From PALSA-612 sp963711315 (GTDB lineage Bacteria; Actinomycetota; Thermoleophilia; Gaiellales; Gaiellaceae), in assembly GCA_963711315.1 (NCBI GenBank), contig CAVQDQ010000002.1, positions 248,001 to 312,000 of the forward strand: DNA of 64,000 nucleotides, given 5' to 3'. Position numbers and translations under genes: made by a program. Of this stretch, positions 8,777-15,599 are shown piece after piece; positions within the stretch are counted from its first letter, which is position 1; each line of letters begins with the position of its first letter. The notes under the pieces were generated by a model that searched no databases, was not told the DNA's origin, and saw only the letters and a list, made by a program, of their open reading frames with translations.

Positions 8777-9409
8777 CTACGTTCGGATGAGCTTGCTGTA
8801 TCCGGCCAGGTAGCACGCCCCCGCCTGGGAGCGCGCGAGCACCGCGCGAATCGTCGTGCCCTTCGGCACCTGAAGTGGAGCTTCTTCTTCTCCGCGTACT
8901 GGACGTAGCCGAACGTCGACTTCAGGACCACGGTCTGAAGCTTCTTCCAGCCCGTCACCCGTGAAGCGCTCGATGGTCGCGCGCTTGCCGTCCATGCTCT
9001 GCGTCTCGCTGGAGACGGCGACGCGGAAGCCGTCCTCCTCCTTCGTGAGCCTGATGTCCGCGCGCTTGTTGACGGTCAGGACCGCACTCGTGGCGTCCTT
9101 CCATTCAGCACGGAGCGTCGTCCTCGTGCGAACGGGGACGGACGCCTCGTACCTGCCTCCTGGAAGCGTGGTTCCCCCGCTGATGGCGCGGAAGAACGCG
9201 CCGGGAATGCCGCACTCCTTGCCCTTCACGACCACGTATTCGCCCTCCGCGCCGCTGGAGATGTCGCCCACCACGCCGACGCTGTACTCGTCGGAGCGGA
9301 GGACGGTGGCGCGCGGCTGAAGCGTGATGCTGTCGGCGAGGACACCGGCAGCGGCAAGGCCCGCCGCAGTCGCTGCCAGGAGCCCGGATGCGATAACGGC
9401 GCGTTTCAT
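8777..9409 (-). CDS. PCYLAG-tail secreted protein 4, with compensating frameshifts (locus A)
   Basis: A 210-codon frame with signal peptide (VIASGLLAATAAGLAAAG), family cysteine in VVVKGKECGIPGAFF, and tail AGACYLAGYSKLIRT. Between about 8875 and 8960 the open frame gives an atypical charged stretch, while another frame gives GWKKLQTVVLKSTFGYVQY, which matches protein 2 (VWKQVQTVKL). The gene therefore carries two compensating frameshifts there. The frame also runs open into protein 3 upstream. The ATG at 9409 overlaps the expected stop of protein 3 (ATGA). It ends 10 nt before the MoxR start. Confidence 0.6.
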   Translation of the reverse strand: MKRAVIASGLLAATAAGLAAAGVLADSITLQPRATVLRSDEYSVGVVGDISSGAEGEYVVVKGKECGIPGAFFRAISGGTTLPGGRYEASVPVRTRTTLRAEWKDATSAVLTVNKRADIRLTKEEDGFRVAVSSETQSMDGKRATIERFTGDGLEEASDRGPEVDVRLRPVRGEEEAPLQVPKGTTIRAVLARSQAGACYLAGYSKLIRT

Positions 9410-10046
9410 CGGCGGAGCGAGGTTGCTGTAGCCGGCGAGGTAGCAGGGTTTGGCCTGCGCGAGGGGCAGTGTTGCGCGCACCAGTGTCCTTTTCGGGAGC
9501 TGCTGTCGGAACTTTTCCGTCTGGCTCCACACGAACGGCGAGCCGGGGCTGGAGCCGGTCTTGACGAGCAGCGCGGAACGCACATCGCGCCAATTCCGGA
9601 GCGACGCGTCATAGCGCTGGAGCACTGCTCGCTTTCGCCAGAAGGACCGCAGTGCGGTCACGTGGAACCAGAACGTTCCTGCTGGGCGTTGCTGGAGCGT
9701 GAGCGACGGGCGCTGGCCGATCAGGATCACGTTGCTCGTCGCCCCTTCCGCCCTCGCGCGCACGAATCGATTGATGCCGCCTCCGATCTCGACGGTGAAC
9801 CTCCCGGCATCGTCGGTATGGGGTCCCGCAACGATCTCACATGCCGTTTTGTCGCAGGTTCGGCTCTCGAGGTAGATGTCGACATGCGATTGCCCGCTAC
9901 CCACGCCCCCCGTGATCGTCATCGTCTCTCCCCAGCGGAGGACCGTCGGCCGCGCGCCGATGGCGATCGTCTCGCGCCATCGAACCGCCGAAACCCGTTC
10001 CGAGTGCCGCGGCTAGGGCTGCCACGGGGAGGAAACCGCGTTTCAC
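9406..10046 (-). CDS. PCYLAG-tail secreted protein 3, frameshifted (locus A)
   Basis: Reconstructed from three frames. GTG at 10046, overlapping the previous stop, begins a signal peptide (FLPVAALAAALGTGFGGS). Near 9980 the frame changes to give ETIAIGARPTVLRWGETMTI, matching protein 2. The main body includes HVDIYLESRTCDKTACEI, SFWRKRAVLQRYDASLRNW and the tail LAQAKPCYLAGYSNL. Near 9418 the frame runs on into protein 4, whereas a frame one step away gives a stop at 9406-9408 in the usual ATGA overlap. It has one extra cysteine beside the family cysteine. Errors or decay cannot be told apart here. Confidence 0.5.
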
Positions 10047-10675
10047 GTCTGCACGATCCCGCTGTAGCCGGCGAGGTAGCACGGCTTGGCCTGGGAGAGC
10101 GGCAGCACGCTACGGATCTGAGCGTGTTTCGGCACCTTGGGGCGGAACTTTCCGGACGTCCAGATGTAACCGCCGCCGCCGCCCTGCTCTGTGAGCTTCA
10201 CCGTCTGCACCTGCTTCCACACGCGCGCCCTCTTGTCGAATACCTGAATAGAGACGCGCTTTCCCGAGAACGGATAGATCGACTGGACGCCGACCTCACC
10301 GCGGTTGCCCGGGCGGATAACGACCGACAGGAACGGCCGCTGCTGGATCTTGACGCTCACGCTCCGCTGGTCGCCCCAAACGGCACGGTACTCCGAGCTC
10401 ACACGCGCGCCCATGTCCACCGACCACCCGCCGCCGGCCTGCGTGTAGGCCCACATCACCGAGCGGAAGCCGGCCCCCGGCTGACCGCACTCCTTGACCT
10501 CGATCACGACCTTCTCGTCTCCCTTCGTGGACGGTACGGAGCCGAACAACGTTGCCTGCTGGCCCCAGCGGAGGATCGAGTTGCGCACGGAGATCGTCAC
10601 GTCGGACGAGCCGGCGAGCGCGGGGCTGACCACGGTCGCCAGGAGCGCCGCGACGATCCATGACCGGCGCCTCAC
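10043..10675 (-). CDS. PCYLAG-tail secreted protein 2 (locus A)
   Basis: An intact 210-residue member and the best reference for the family. Signal peptide WIVAALLATVVSPALAG; domain 1 with VTISVRNSILRWGQQATLFG and VVIEVKECGQPGAGFR, then GGGWSVDMGARVSSEYRAVW; domain 2 with GKRVSIQVFDKRARVWKQV; and the tail LPLSQAKPCYLAGYSGIVQT at the extreme C-terminus. Its only mature cysteines are in KECG and PCYL. Start: GTG at 10675 in a GTGA overlap with protein 1. Homologous segments occur in proteins 1 and 3-6, arguing for tandem duplication. No enzyme motif is visible; a structural or ligand-binding role is possible. Confidence 0.75.
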   Translation of the reverse strand: MRRRSWIVAALLATVVSPALAGSSDVTISVRNSILRWGQQATLFGSVPSTKGDEKVVIEVKECGQPGAGFRSVMWAYTQAGGGWSVDMGARVSSEYRAVWGDQRSVSVKIQQRPFLSVVIRPGNRGEVGVQSIYPFSGKRVSIQVFDKRARVWKQVQTVKLTEQGGGGGYIWTSGKFRPKVPKHAQIRSVLPLSQAKPCYLAGYSGIVQT

Positions 10676-11950
10676 TTCGTGACCAGGAGGTTGCTGTAGC
10701 CGCCGATGTGGCAGGGCTGTGCCTGGTCGCGAGGCAGCGTCGCTCTGATGGTCGTGCCCTTCGGGAGCTTGAGTGCGAACTGGTCGGACTCCGACCAGAC
10801 GTAGACCGAGCCCGGCGCGGCGCCTGGTGCTCGAGCCGAGGGTCCTCACGCTGCCCAGCGCGGCTTCTTGCGGTCGTACCGCTGCACGACCACGCGCTTC
10901 CGCCAGAAGGAGCTCCGCTCGACGACCTGTATCTGGTACCGCTTCGGCGGCCGGAGGCGTGAGGCGAACGTCCAGGCGCGCCTGCACGCTCACCTCGTTG
11001 GAGACATCGCCGCCGGAGACGGCGCGGAACGCGCCGCTGGCGGGGACGCCGGTCAGCGTCGACCAGCCGCCGCCCTTCCTCGGTCAAGCACCTCGGCGTG
11101 GTCGCGGAACTGAATGGGAAAAGGCCGCACTGCTTGAACTGCACGGTCACCTTCTCGTCCGCTCTGCCATTCGACACCGATCCGTAGACAATGAGCGGGG
11201 GCTCGTAGGCCCTTGGATCGTCGGCCGCACGGCGATGGTGATCGCTGCCGGAGCGACGACTAGTCGAGCGATCTGCTCCTCGGCCTTGCCGAACATCTCC
11301 GCCGTCGGCTCGCTGGCGAAGGTGACGCTCGCGTCGACGTTGTAGCCGTCGATCGCCGCGCGGAGGACGTACTCCAGCGTCGGCTGCCCGGGGAGCGTGA
11401 CCGGAGTCGCGTCCGCCAGGCGCAGCGGCAGGCTCCTAACGGGGAAAGCCGCGTCCCTGGCGCGGTCTCCGCGCGCGGAGAGCGTCGCGGAGATCACGAT
11501 CGTCCACGGCGGCCACGCATGGAGCGCGGGGAGAGGGAAGCCGTGTTGGGGATCGGCCGGCGTGATCGGGACGTTGGCAGCCACCATTCGGGTCGATTCG
11601 GCCGAACCGGGCATGCCGGCCTGGATCACCGTCCAGCCCGCGGCGGGCAGAAAGCCGAAGCCCTCGACGGCGTCCGCGCGTGCGCTGCTCGTCGGAGTGA
11701 GCCAGGAGGCGACGCCGAAGCCGAGCGCCGTGGCGACGAGCAGAGCTGCCGCGCCGGTGGCGGCCCAGCGCAGGCGGAGGGGTCGCCAGGGTCGCGCGGC
11801 CGGACGCTGCTCGGGGCGTCGCCCTTCGGAAGCTGCGAGGCGAGCCGCCTTGCGGAGATCGGACTCTGCCGGATCTTCCGGCTGGGCGGCGAGGCGCGCC
11901 AGCAGCCGGCGAATCACGAGCTCCTGGTCACTCCTTCGGCTGCGCCTCAT
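10672..11950 (-). pseudogene. Membrane protein (putative anti-sigma) fused to a PCYLAG domain, frameshifted (protein 1)
   Basis: ATG at 11950 overlaps the sigma factor stop. Residues 1-60 are cytosolic and basic, 62-84 form one membrane helix (ATGAAALLVATALGFGVAS), and an extracytoplasmic domain follows. No zinc-binding anti-sigma motif is present; a regulatory role rests on position and topology. The open frame stops at 11147, but just before it ITIAVRPTIQG continues in the next frame as PPLIVYGSVSNGRADEKV and QFKQCG. This is the PCYLAG-family fold, and it runs through further shifts (GGGWSTLTGVPASGAFRAV, SSFWRKRVVVQRYDRKKPRW) to QPCHIGGYSNLLVTK at 10672. At least three frameshifts are needed. 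Confidence 0.55.
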
Positions 11951-12486
11951 CCCAGTTCCTCCAGCAAGGCATGCCGGGCCCGCGAGCTCCTCGATTTGAC
12001 GGTGCCCACGCGGACGCCAAGCGCAGTCGCCGCTTCCTCCTCGCTCAGCCCGAGCAGGTAGCGGAGCAGCAGAACTTCCCGGTACTGGGGCGGAAGGTTT
12101 GACAGCGCCTCCCTCGTCTCGAGCAGCAGATCGTCGTCATGCGACTCGGCGGCGCTCTCCGCGTCGACTGTTCGCGTGCGCCGGCGGTGGACGTCGGCTG
12201 CCTTGTGCGTGGCGATGCCGGCGAGCCACGGCCAGAAGCGGTCGGCGTGGCGGAGGCCGGGAAGCCCGCGCCACGCCGCCGTCAGAGCCTCCTGGAAGGC
12301 GTCGTGCGCGTCGCTCTCATGGCGGAGCTCGATCCTCAGATAGCGGTGCAGCCTCGGCCCGTGCCGCACCACGAGCGCTTCGAAGGCCGCGAAGCTACCC
12401 AGTTGCGCCCGCCGCACGAGCTCGGCGTCCTCGACCTCGAAGTCTCGCTCGACATGCCGTTCGGACGCGGGTTGTGCGTTTGCCAT
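11947..12486 (-). CDS. ECF-type RNA polymerase sigma factor
   Basis: About 179 residues with the two-domain ECF layout. Sigma-2 spans about 22-106 (YLRIELRHESDAHDAFQEA, then FWPWLAGIATHKAADVHRRR); sigma-4 spans about 125-175 (LPPQYREVLLLRYLLGLSEE and the helix-turn-helix ATALGVRVGTVKSRSSRAR). There is no sigma-3 domain. It should direct polymerase to a GGAAC-type promoter. It heads the minus-strand operon and overlaps the next gene, a membrane protein, by 4 nt. ATG 12486 was preferred over GTG 12489 because the putative promoter places the transcript start at about this ATG. Confidence 0.9.
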   Translation of the reverse strand: MANAQPASERHVERDFEVEDAELVRRAQLGSFAAFEALVVRHGPRLHRYLRIELRHESDAHDAFQEALTAAWRGLPGLRHADRFWPWLAGIATHKAADVHRRRTRTVDAESAAESHDDDLLLETREALSNLPPQYREVLLLRYLLGLSEEEAATALGVRVGTVKSRSSRARHALLEELG

Positions 12487-12493
12487 CACAACA

Positions 12494-12521
12494 TAGTCGC
12501 GTAAGGCGACGGGAAAGTTCC
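12494..12521 (-). promoter_or_regulatory. Putative autoregulated ECF promoter
   Basis: On the minus strand GGAAC (12521-12517) is followed by a 17-nt spacer and CGACTA (12499-12494). GGAAC with a 16-17 nt spacer and a CGTCTA-like -10 is the common form for ECF promoters. Initiation 6-8 nt later would fall at the sigma factor start codon, giving a leaderless message. Assignment to this sigma factor is inference. Confidence 0.45.
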
Positions 12522-12543
12522 TTTCACGCGGACGCGGCTGCGA

Positions 12544-13692
12544 CTACGCGTGAACGGTCAGCGACAGCCGCTCAGACGAGCGCTGGCCGAGTGCGTCCCG
12601 CGCCGTCACCGTGAAGCGGAACGTGCCGGCTGTCTGGGGCGTGCCGCTGACGACGCCGGACCTCGGGTTGAGCTTCAGCTTGCCCGGGAGCTTCCCGCGG
12701 GTGATCGTGAACGTCCGCGGCGCTTGACCGCCCTGCGCGCGCAGCGTTGCTCTGTACGGGTCGCCGACCGTGGCAGCGCGGAGGCGAGTGGTGAGGAGGT
12801 CCAGCGCGCTCGCGACCGTGATCGCTACATCGGCAGTGCCCACGCGACGGTCTGCGTCGGTTGCCCGGATCGACAGCGCGTACGACCCTGCGGTCGTCGG
12901 CTTTCCCACGAGCGCACCCGTCGCAGGGTCGAGCGTGAGCCCGGGTGGCAGGTTGCCGCCCGACACGGTCCAGGTGTAGGGCGAGAGGCCGCCCGTAGCC
13001 GTCGCGGGCGTCGCTCTGAAGACCTTGCCGACGATGCCGGTTGGGAGCTTGCCTGCAGCCGCCGTGACCGCGAACGGCGCCACGACAGCGAGGGTGAACT
13101 GCTTCGTCGTCGAACGATCGGGCAGGAAGCCGTCGGTGTCGCCCACCTTGACGGTGAACGTCGAAGTGCCGACTGTCGTGGGCGTGCCGGAGATCGTCGT
13201 GTCCGCTGGCGTACCGTCAGGCCCGATGGCCAGGCCCGCGGGGAGCGAGCCCGCGGCGACCTTCCAGCCCATTCCGAGGCCGCCGTTACCAACCACCGAA
13301 AGCGGCGCCGCGTAGGGCGCTCCCACCAGTGCGCTCGGGAGCGACGCGGTCGTGATCGCGAGCTTGTCGCGGACGGTCATCGTGAAACCCCACTGCGAGT
13401 CGGGACCGCAGCACTGCGACGCTCCGACGGTGAAGACGAACGTGCCCGGCACTGTCGGCGTCCCGTGCAGCGTCCCGTCGCCCTCCATCTTGAGGCCCGG
13501 CGGTATCTCTCCGGCGTCGATCCAGAACCCATACGGCGGCGCGCCCGCTTTGGGCTGGAAGACGAACGAGTACGGAGTGCCGACGACTCCCGGCGGCGGA
13601 GGCTGGTCGATGTCGATGCCGAACGCGCCGGCGCCCGTGGCGACCACGGCGGCGAGCATGAGGGTGAGCGCCAAGACACTTCGGAGACGCAC
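12544..13692 (-). CDS. Secreted protein with four Ig-like (He_PIG-type) repeats
   Basis: A 382-residue exported protein. The signal peptide (LALTLMLAAVVATGAGA) is followed by four repeats of about 85 residues. Each has the He_PIG pattern: a V-G-x-P-Y start, LPPGL or LPAGL in the middle, and GTP then G-T-F-FTV near the end (for example GTPTVPGTFVFTVGAS and GTPQTAGTFRFTVTARD). Such putative Ig domains occur in adhesins and other cell-surface proteins. GTG at 13692 was chosen because it begins the signal peptide and a TATCCT box lies 8 nt before it; a longer frame reads back into the kinase gene. It ends 54 nt before the sigma factor start and may form its own unit. Confidence 0.75.
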   Translation of the reverse strand: MRLRSVLALTLMLAAVVATGAGAFGIDIDQPPPPGVVGTPYSFVFQPKAGAPPYGFWIDAGEIPPGLKMEGDGTLHGTPTVPGTFVFTVGASQCCGPDSQWGFTMTVRDKLAITTASLPSALVGAPYAAPLSVVGNGGLGMGWKVAAGSLPAGLAIGPDGTPADTTISGTPTTVGTSTFTVKVGDTDGFLPDRSTTKQFTLAVVAPFAVTAAAGKLPTGIVGKVFRATPATATGGLSPYTWTVSGGNLPPGLTLDPATGALVGKPTTAGSYALSIRATDADRRVGTADVAITVASALDLLTTRLRAATVGDPYRATLRAQGGQAPRTFTITRGKLPGKLKLNPRSGVVSGTPQTAGTFRFTVTARDALGQRSSERLSLTVHA

Positions 13693-13700
13693 GGCCGGGC

Positions 13701-13706
13701 AGGATA
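13701..13706 (-). promoter_or_regulatory. -10-like box TATCCT, leaderless
   Basis: TATCCT on the minus strand lies 8 nt before the GTG of the Ig-like repeat gene. No convincing -35 was seen. Confidence 0.35.
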
Positions 13707-13712
13707 GCAACG

Positions 13713-14642
13713 CTATTCGGGCTGGACGAGCGTTCCGGCGCGGCCTTCGACGATGCCTTCGATGTCGGCGAGCGCGCCGATCGCTGCGGTGCCGTCCGTG
13801 CGCTCGACGAAGTCGCAGGCGGCCTCCACCTTCGGTCCCATCGAGCCGGCGGGGAAGTCGAGCGCCCGTAGCTCGCTCGGCGTCGTCCGCCCGAGCCGCC
13901 GCGCATCGGGGGTACCCCAATCGAGGTAGACACCGTCGACGTCCGTGGCCATCACGAACACGTCCGCGCCGATCTCCCGTGCCAGCAGAGCACTCGCGCG
14001 ATCCTTGTCGACGATCACCTCGGCGCCGACCAGCGTCCGCGTGCCGTTCTGCTCGTACATCGTCGGAATGCCGCCGCCGCCCGCGCAGATGACGATCGTG
14101 CCCTTGTCGAGCAGCCACTTGATGGGGCGGTGCTCGAAGATTCGCGTCGGCGTGGGGGAGGGGACGACGCGGCGCCAGCGCTCGCCGTCGAGCGCGAACT
14201 TCCAGCCGTGCTCTTCCGCCAACTTTCGGGCGTCGGCCTCCTCGTAGCCCGGGCCGATGAACTTCGTCGGGTCGTCGAATGCGGGATCGTCGGGGTCGAC
14301 CTCGACCATGGTCAGGATCGTCGCGAACGGAACCTCGAACGGCAGCAGGTTCCCGAGCTCCTGCTCGATGAGGTAGCCGATCATCCCCTCCGTCTCGGCG
14401 GCGAGGATGTCCAACGGATACGGCTCGACCTCCACGTACGCGGCCGCCTGCAACGCGAGCAGTCCCACCTGAGGCCCGTTGCCGTGGGAGAGAACGAGCC
14501 GGTGGCGTTCCGCAACGGGCGCGAGCGCCTTCGCGGCGACCCGGACGTTAGCGCGCTGGGCCTCCGCCGTCATTGGCTCGCCTCGCCGGAGCAGCGCGTT
14601 GCCGCCCAGCGCCACGAGCACGAGGCGGCGCTCGTCCGTCAC
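13713..14642 (-). CDS. arcC: Carbamate kinase
   Basis: A 309-residue amino-acid kinase family enzyme that interconverts carbamoyl phosphate plus ADP with ATP plus carbamate. Family marks: LVALGGNALL at the N-terminus, LSHGNGPQVG near residue 52, VICAGGGGIPT, the nucleotide-binding VFVMATDVDGVYLDWGT, and FPAGSMGPKVEAACDFVE near the end. Length and motifs are normal for ArcC. Start: GTG at 14642, 44 bp from the divergent small gene. No arginine deiminase or ornithine transcarbamylase lies nearby, so the carbamoyl-phosphate source is not shown here. Codon use is ordinary. Confidence 0.93.
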   Translation of the reverse strand: MTDERRLVLVALGGNALLRRGEPMTAEAQRANVRVAAKALAPVAERHRLVLSHGNGPQVGLLALQAAAYVEVEPYPLDILAAETEGMIGYLIEQELGNLLPFEVPFATILTMVEVDPDDPAFDDPTKFIGPGYEEADARKLAEEHGWKFALDGERWRRVVPSPTPTRIFEHRPIKWLLDKGTIVICAGGGGIPTMYEQNGTRTLVGAEVIVDKDRASALLAREIGADVFVMATDVDGVYLDWGTPDARRLGRTTPSELRALDFPAGSMGPKVEAACDFVERTDGTAAIGALADIEGIVEGRAGTLVQPE

Positions 14643-14674
14643 TGCGACTCGTTCTGCGGCCCGGCGCGTATTCC

Positions 14675-14680
14675 TACAAT
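14675..14680 (+). promoter_or_regulatory. -10-like box TACAAT, leaderless
   Basis: TACAAT lies 6 nt before the ATG at 14687, in the 44-bp gap with the divergent carbamate kinase. The spacing implies a transcript that starts at the initiation codon. Confidence 0.4.
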
Positions 14681-14686
14681 CCGGAC

Positions 14687-14965
14687 ATGACGCATGAGCT
14701 CGATGCCCGCCTCGCGGACTGGGAAGCGCGGCTCGACCGCCTGGAGGGAGAACCTGTTCAGTTGGAGGCCAACGGGGCCGCAGTCCATCTGCTCTTCGTG
14801 CCTTCGCCCGCGGGCTACGAGCTCGTCGAGTGCGCCGGCGACTCCCCGGCCACAGGCGAACTGCTCGAACTGGAAGGTCGCGAGGGCCGCTACGCCGTGT
14901 TGCGGATCGTCCGTTCGCCGTTGCCGGGCGACGAACGTCCCTGCGCGTACCTGGCGCTCATCTAG
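14687..14965 (+). CDS. Small hypothetical protein
   Basis: A 92-residue soluble, acidic protein (starts MTHELDARLADWEARLDRLE). An N-terminal helix is followed by alternating strands (VHLLFVPSPAGYELVECAGD, RYAVLRIVRSPLPGDERPCA). No signal peptide or known motif was recognised. ATG at 14687 is preferred over the longer upstream frame because a TACAAT box lies 6 nt before it and the upstream part overlaps the carbamate kinase coding sequence in antisense. Its TAG overlaps the end of the convergent CAP gene by 8 nt. Confidence 0.6.
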   Translation: MTHELDARLADWEARLDRLEGEPVQLEANGAAVHLLFVPSPAGYELVECAGDSPATGELLELEGREGRYAVLRIVRSPLPGDERPCAYLALI

Positions 14966-15506
14966 CCCGGGCGCCGAAGTCCGCGGTCACGATGGTCACC
15001 TCGAGGCTCCCGAACATCCGCGGCCCGGAGGGGGTGTGCACGGCCGACAGGCCGACCTCGCGCCACGCCGGAGTCAGAAGCACGTGCAGGTGCTCGGGGC
15101 TCTTGACCCACATGGCCAAGGCCTGCTTGGCGTCGACGTCTGGGGAGGCCCAGAGCAGGGTCTCACCCGCACGCCATGTGCGGTAGCCGGTCGTGCTGTA
15201 AAAGCGGCGGACCCGCGCGGCAAAGCCGCGCCCGTTCGACGACTCGTGAGCGAAGTAGCCCGTGCGGGCCATGTCGAGCGAGTGGCTCTCTGCCGCCATG
15301 TCGAGCGAAGGGTTGACGGCCAGCGGACGGAGCCCTCGCTTTGCGCGGAAGACGTTGATCTCGAGTGTGAGCTCACGCTCGAGCGCGGCGACCGTGGAGA
15401 CAGCGCCGCGTCCGCTGCCGTCCGGCGTCAGCTTGGCGCCCGCCGGAGCAGCAACGAGGATGAACGCTCCGAGCGCACCCGCGAGGACGAGGCGAAGCCT
15501 GTACAC
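14958..15506 (-). CDS. Secreted CAP/SCP-domain protein (YkwD-like)
   Basis: A 182-residue exported protein. Signal peptide LRLVLAGALGAFILVAAPAG; then a CAP domain beginning with LEINVFRAKRGLRPLAVNPS, with the characteristic HSLDMARTGYFAHESSNG, the GET motif in WRAGETLLW, and WVKSPEHLHVLLTPAWREVG, which matches the W-x-x-SPxHxxxLL signature of bacterial SCP domains. Bacterial members are cell-wall or secreted proteins of mostly unknown biochemical role. GTG 15506 follows GGAGAAC and begins the signal peptide; longer upstream frames are antisense to the thiolase gene. Confidence 0.82.
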   Translation of the reverse strand: MYRLRLVLAGALGAFILVAAPAGAKLTPDGSGRGAVSTVAALERELTLEINVFRAKRGLRPLAVNPSLDMAAESHSLDMARTGYFAHESSNGRGFAARVRRFYSTTGYRTWRAGETLLWASPDVDAKQALAMWVKSPEHLHVLLTPAWREVGLSAVHTPSGPRMFGSLEVTIVTADFGARAR

Positions 15507-15587
15507 GTTCTCCGCATCGGCGCCTACGCGCCCTTGGTTGAAGGGCGCGTATCCCTCGAACGGGGGATTCGCCCGACGACCGATCGA

Positions 15588-15593
15588 TAGATT
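15588..15593 (+). promoter_or_regulatory. -10-like box TAGATT, leaderless
   Basis: TAGATT lies 6 nt before the thiolase GTG at 15600, in the 93-bp gap with the divergent CAP gene. No clear -35 was seen. Confidence 0.4.
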
Positions 15594-15599
15594 GGCGCC

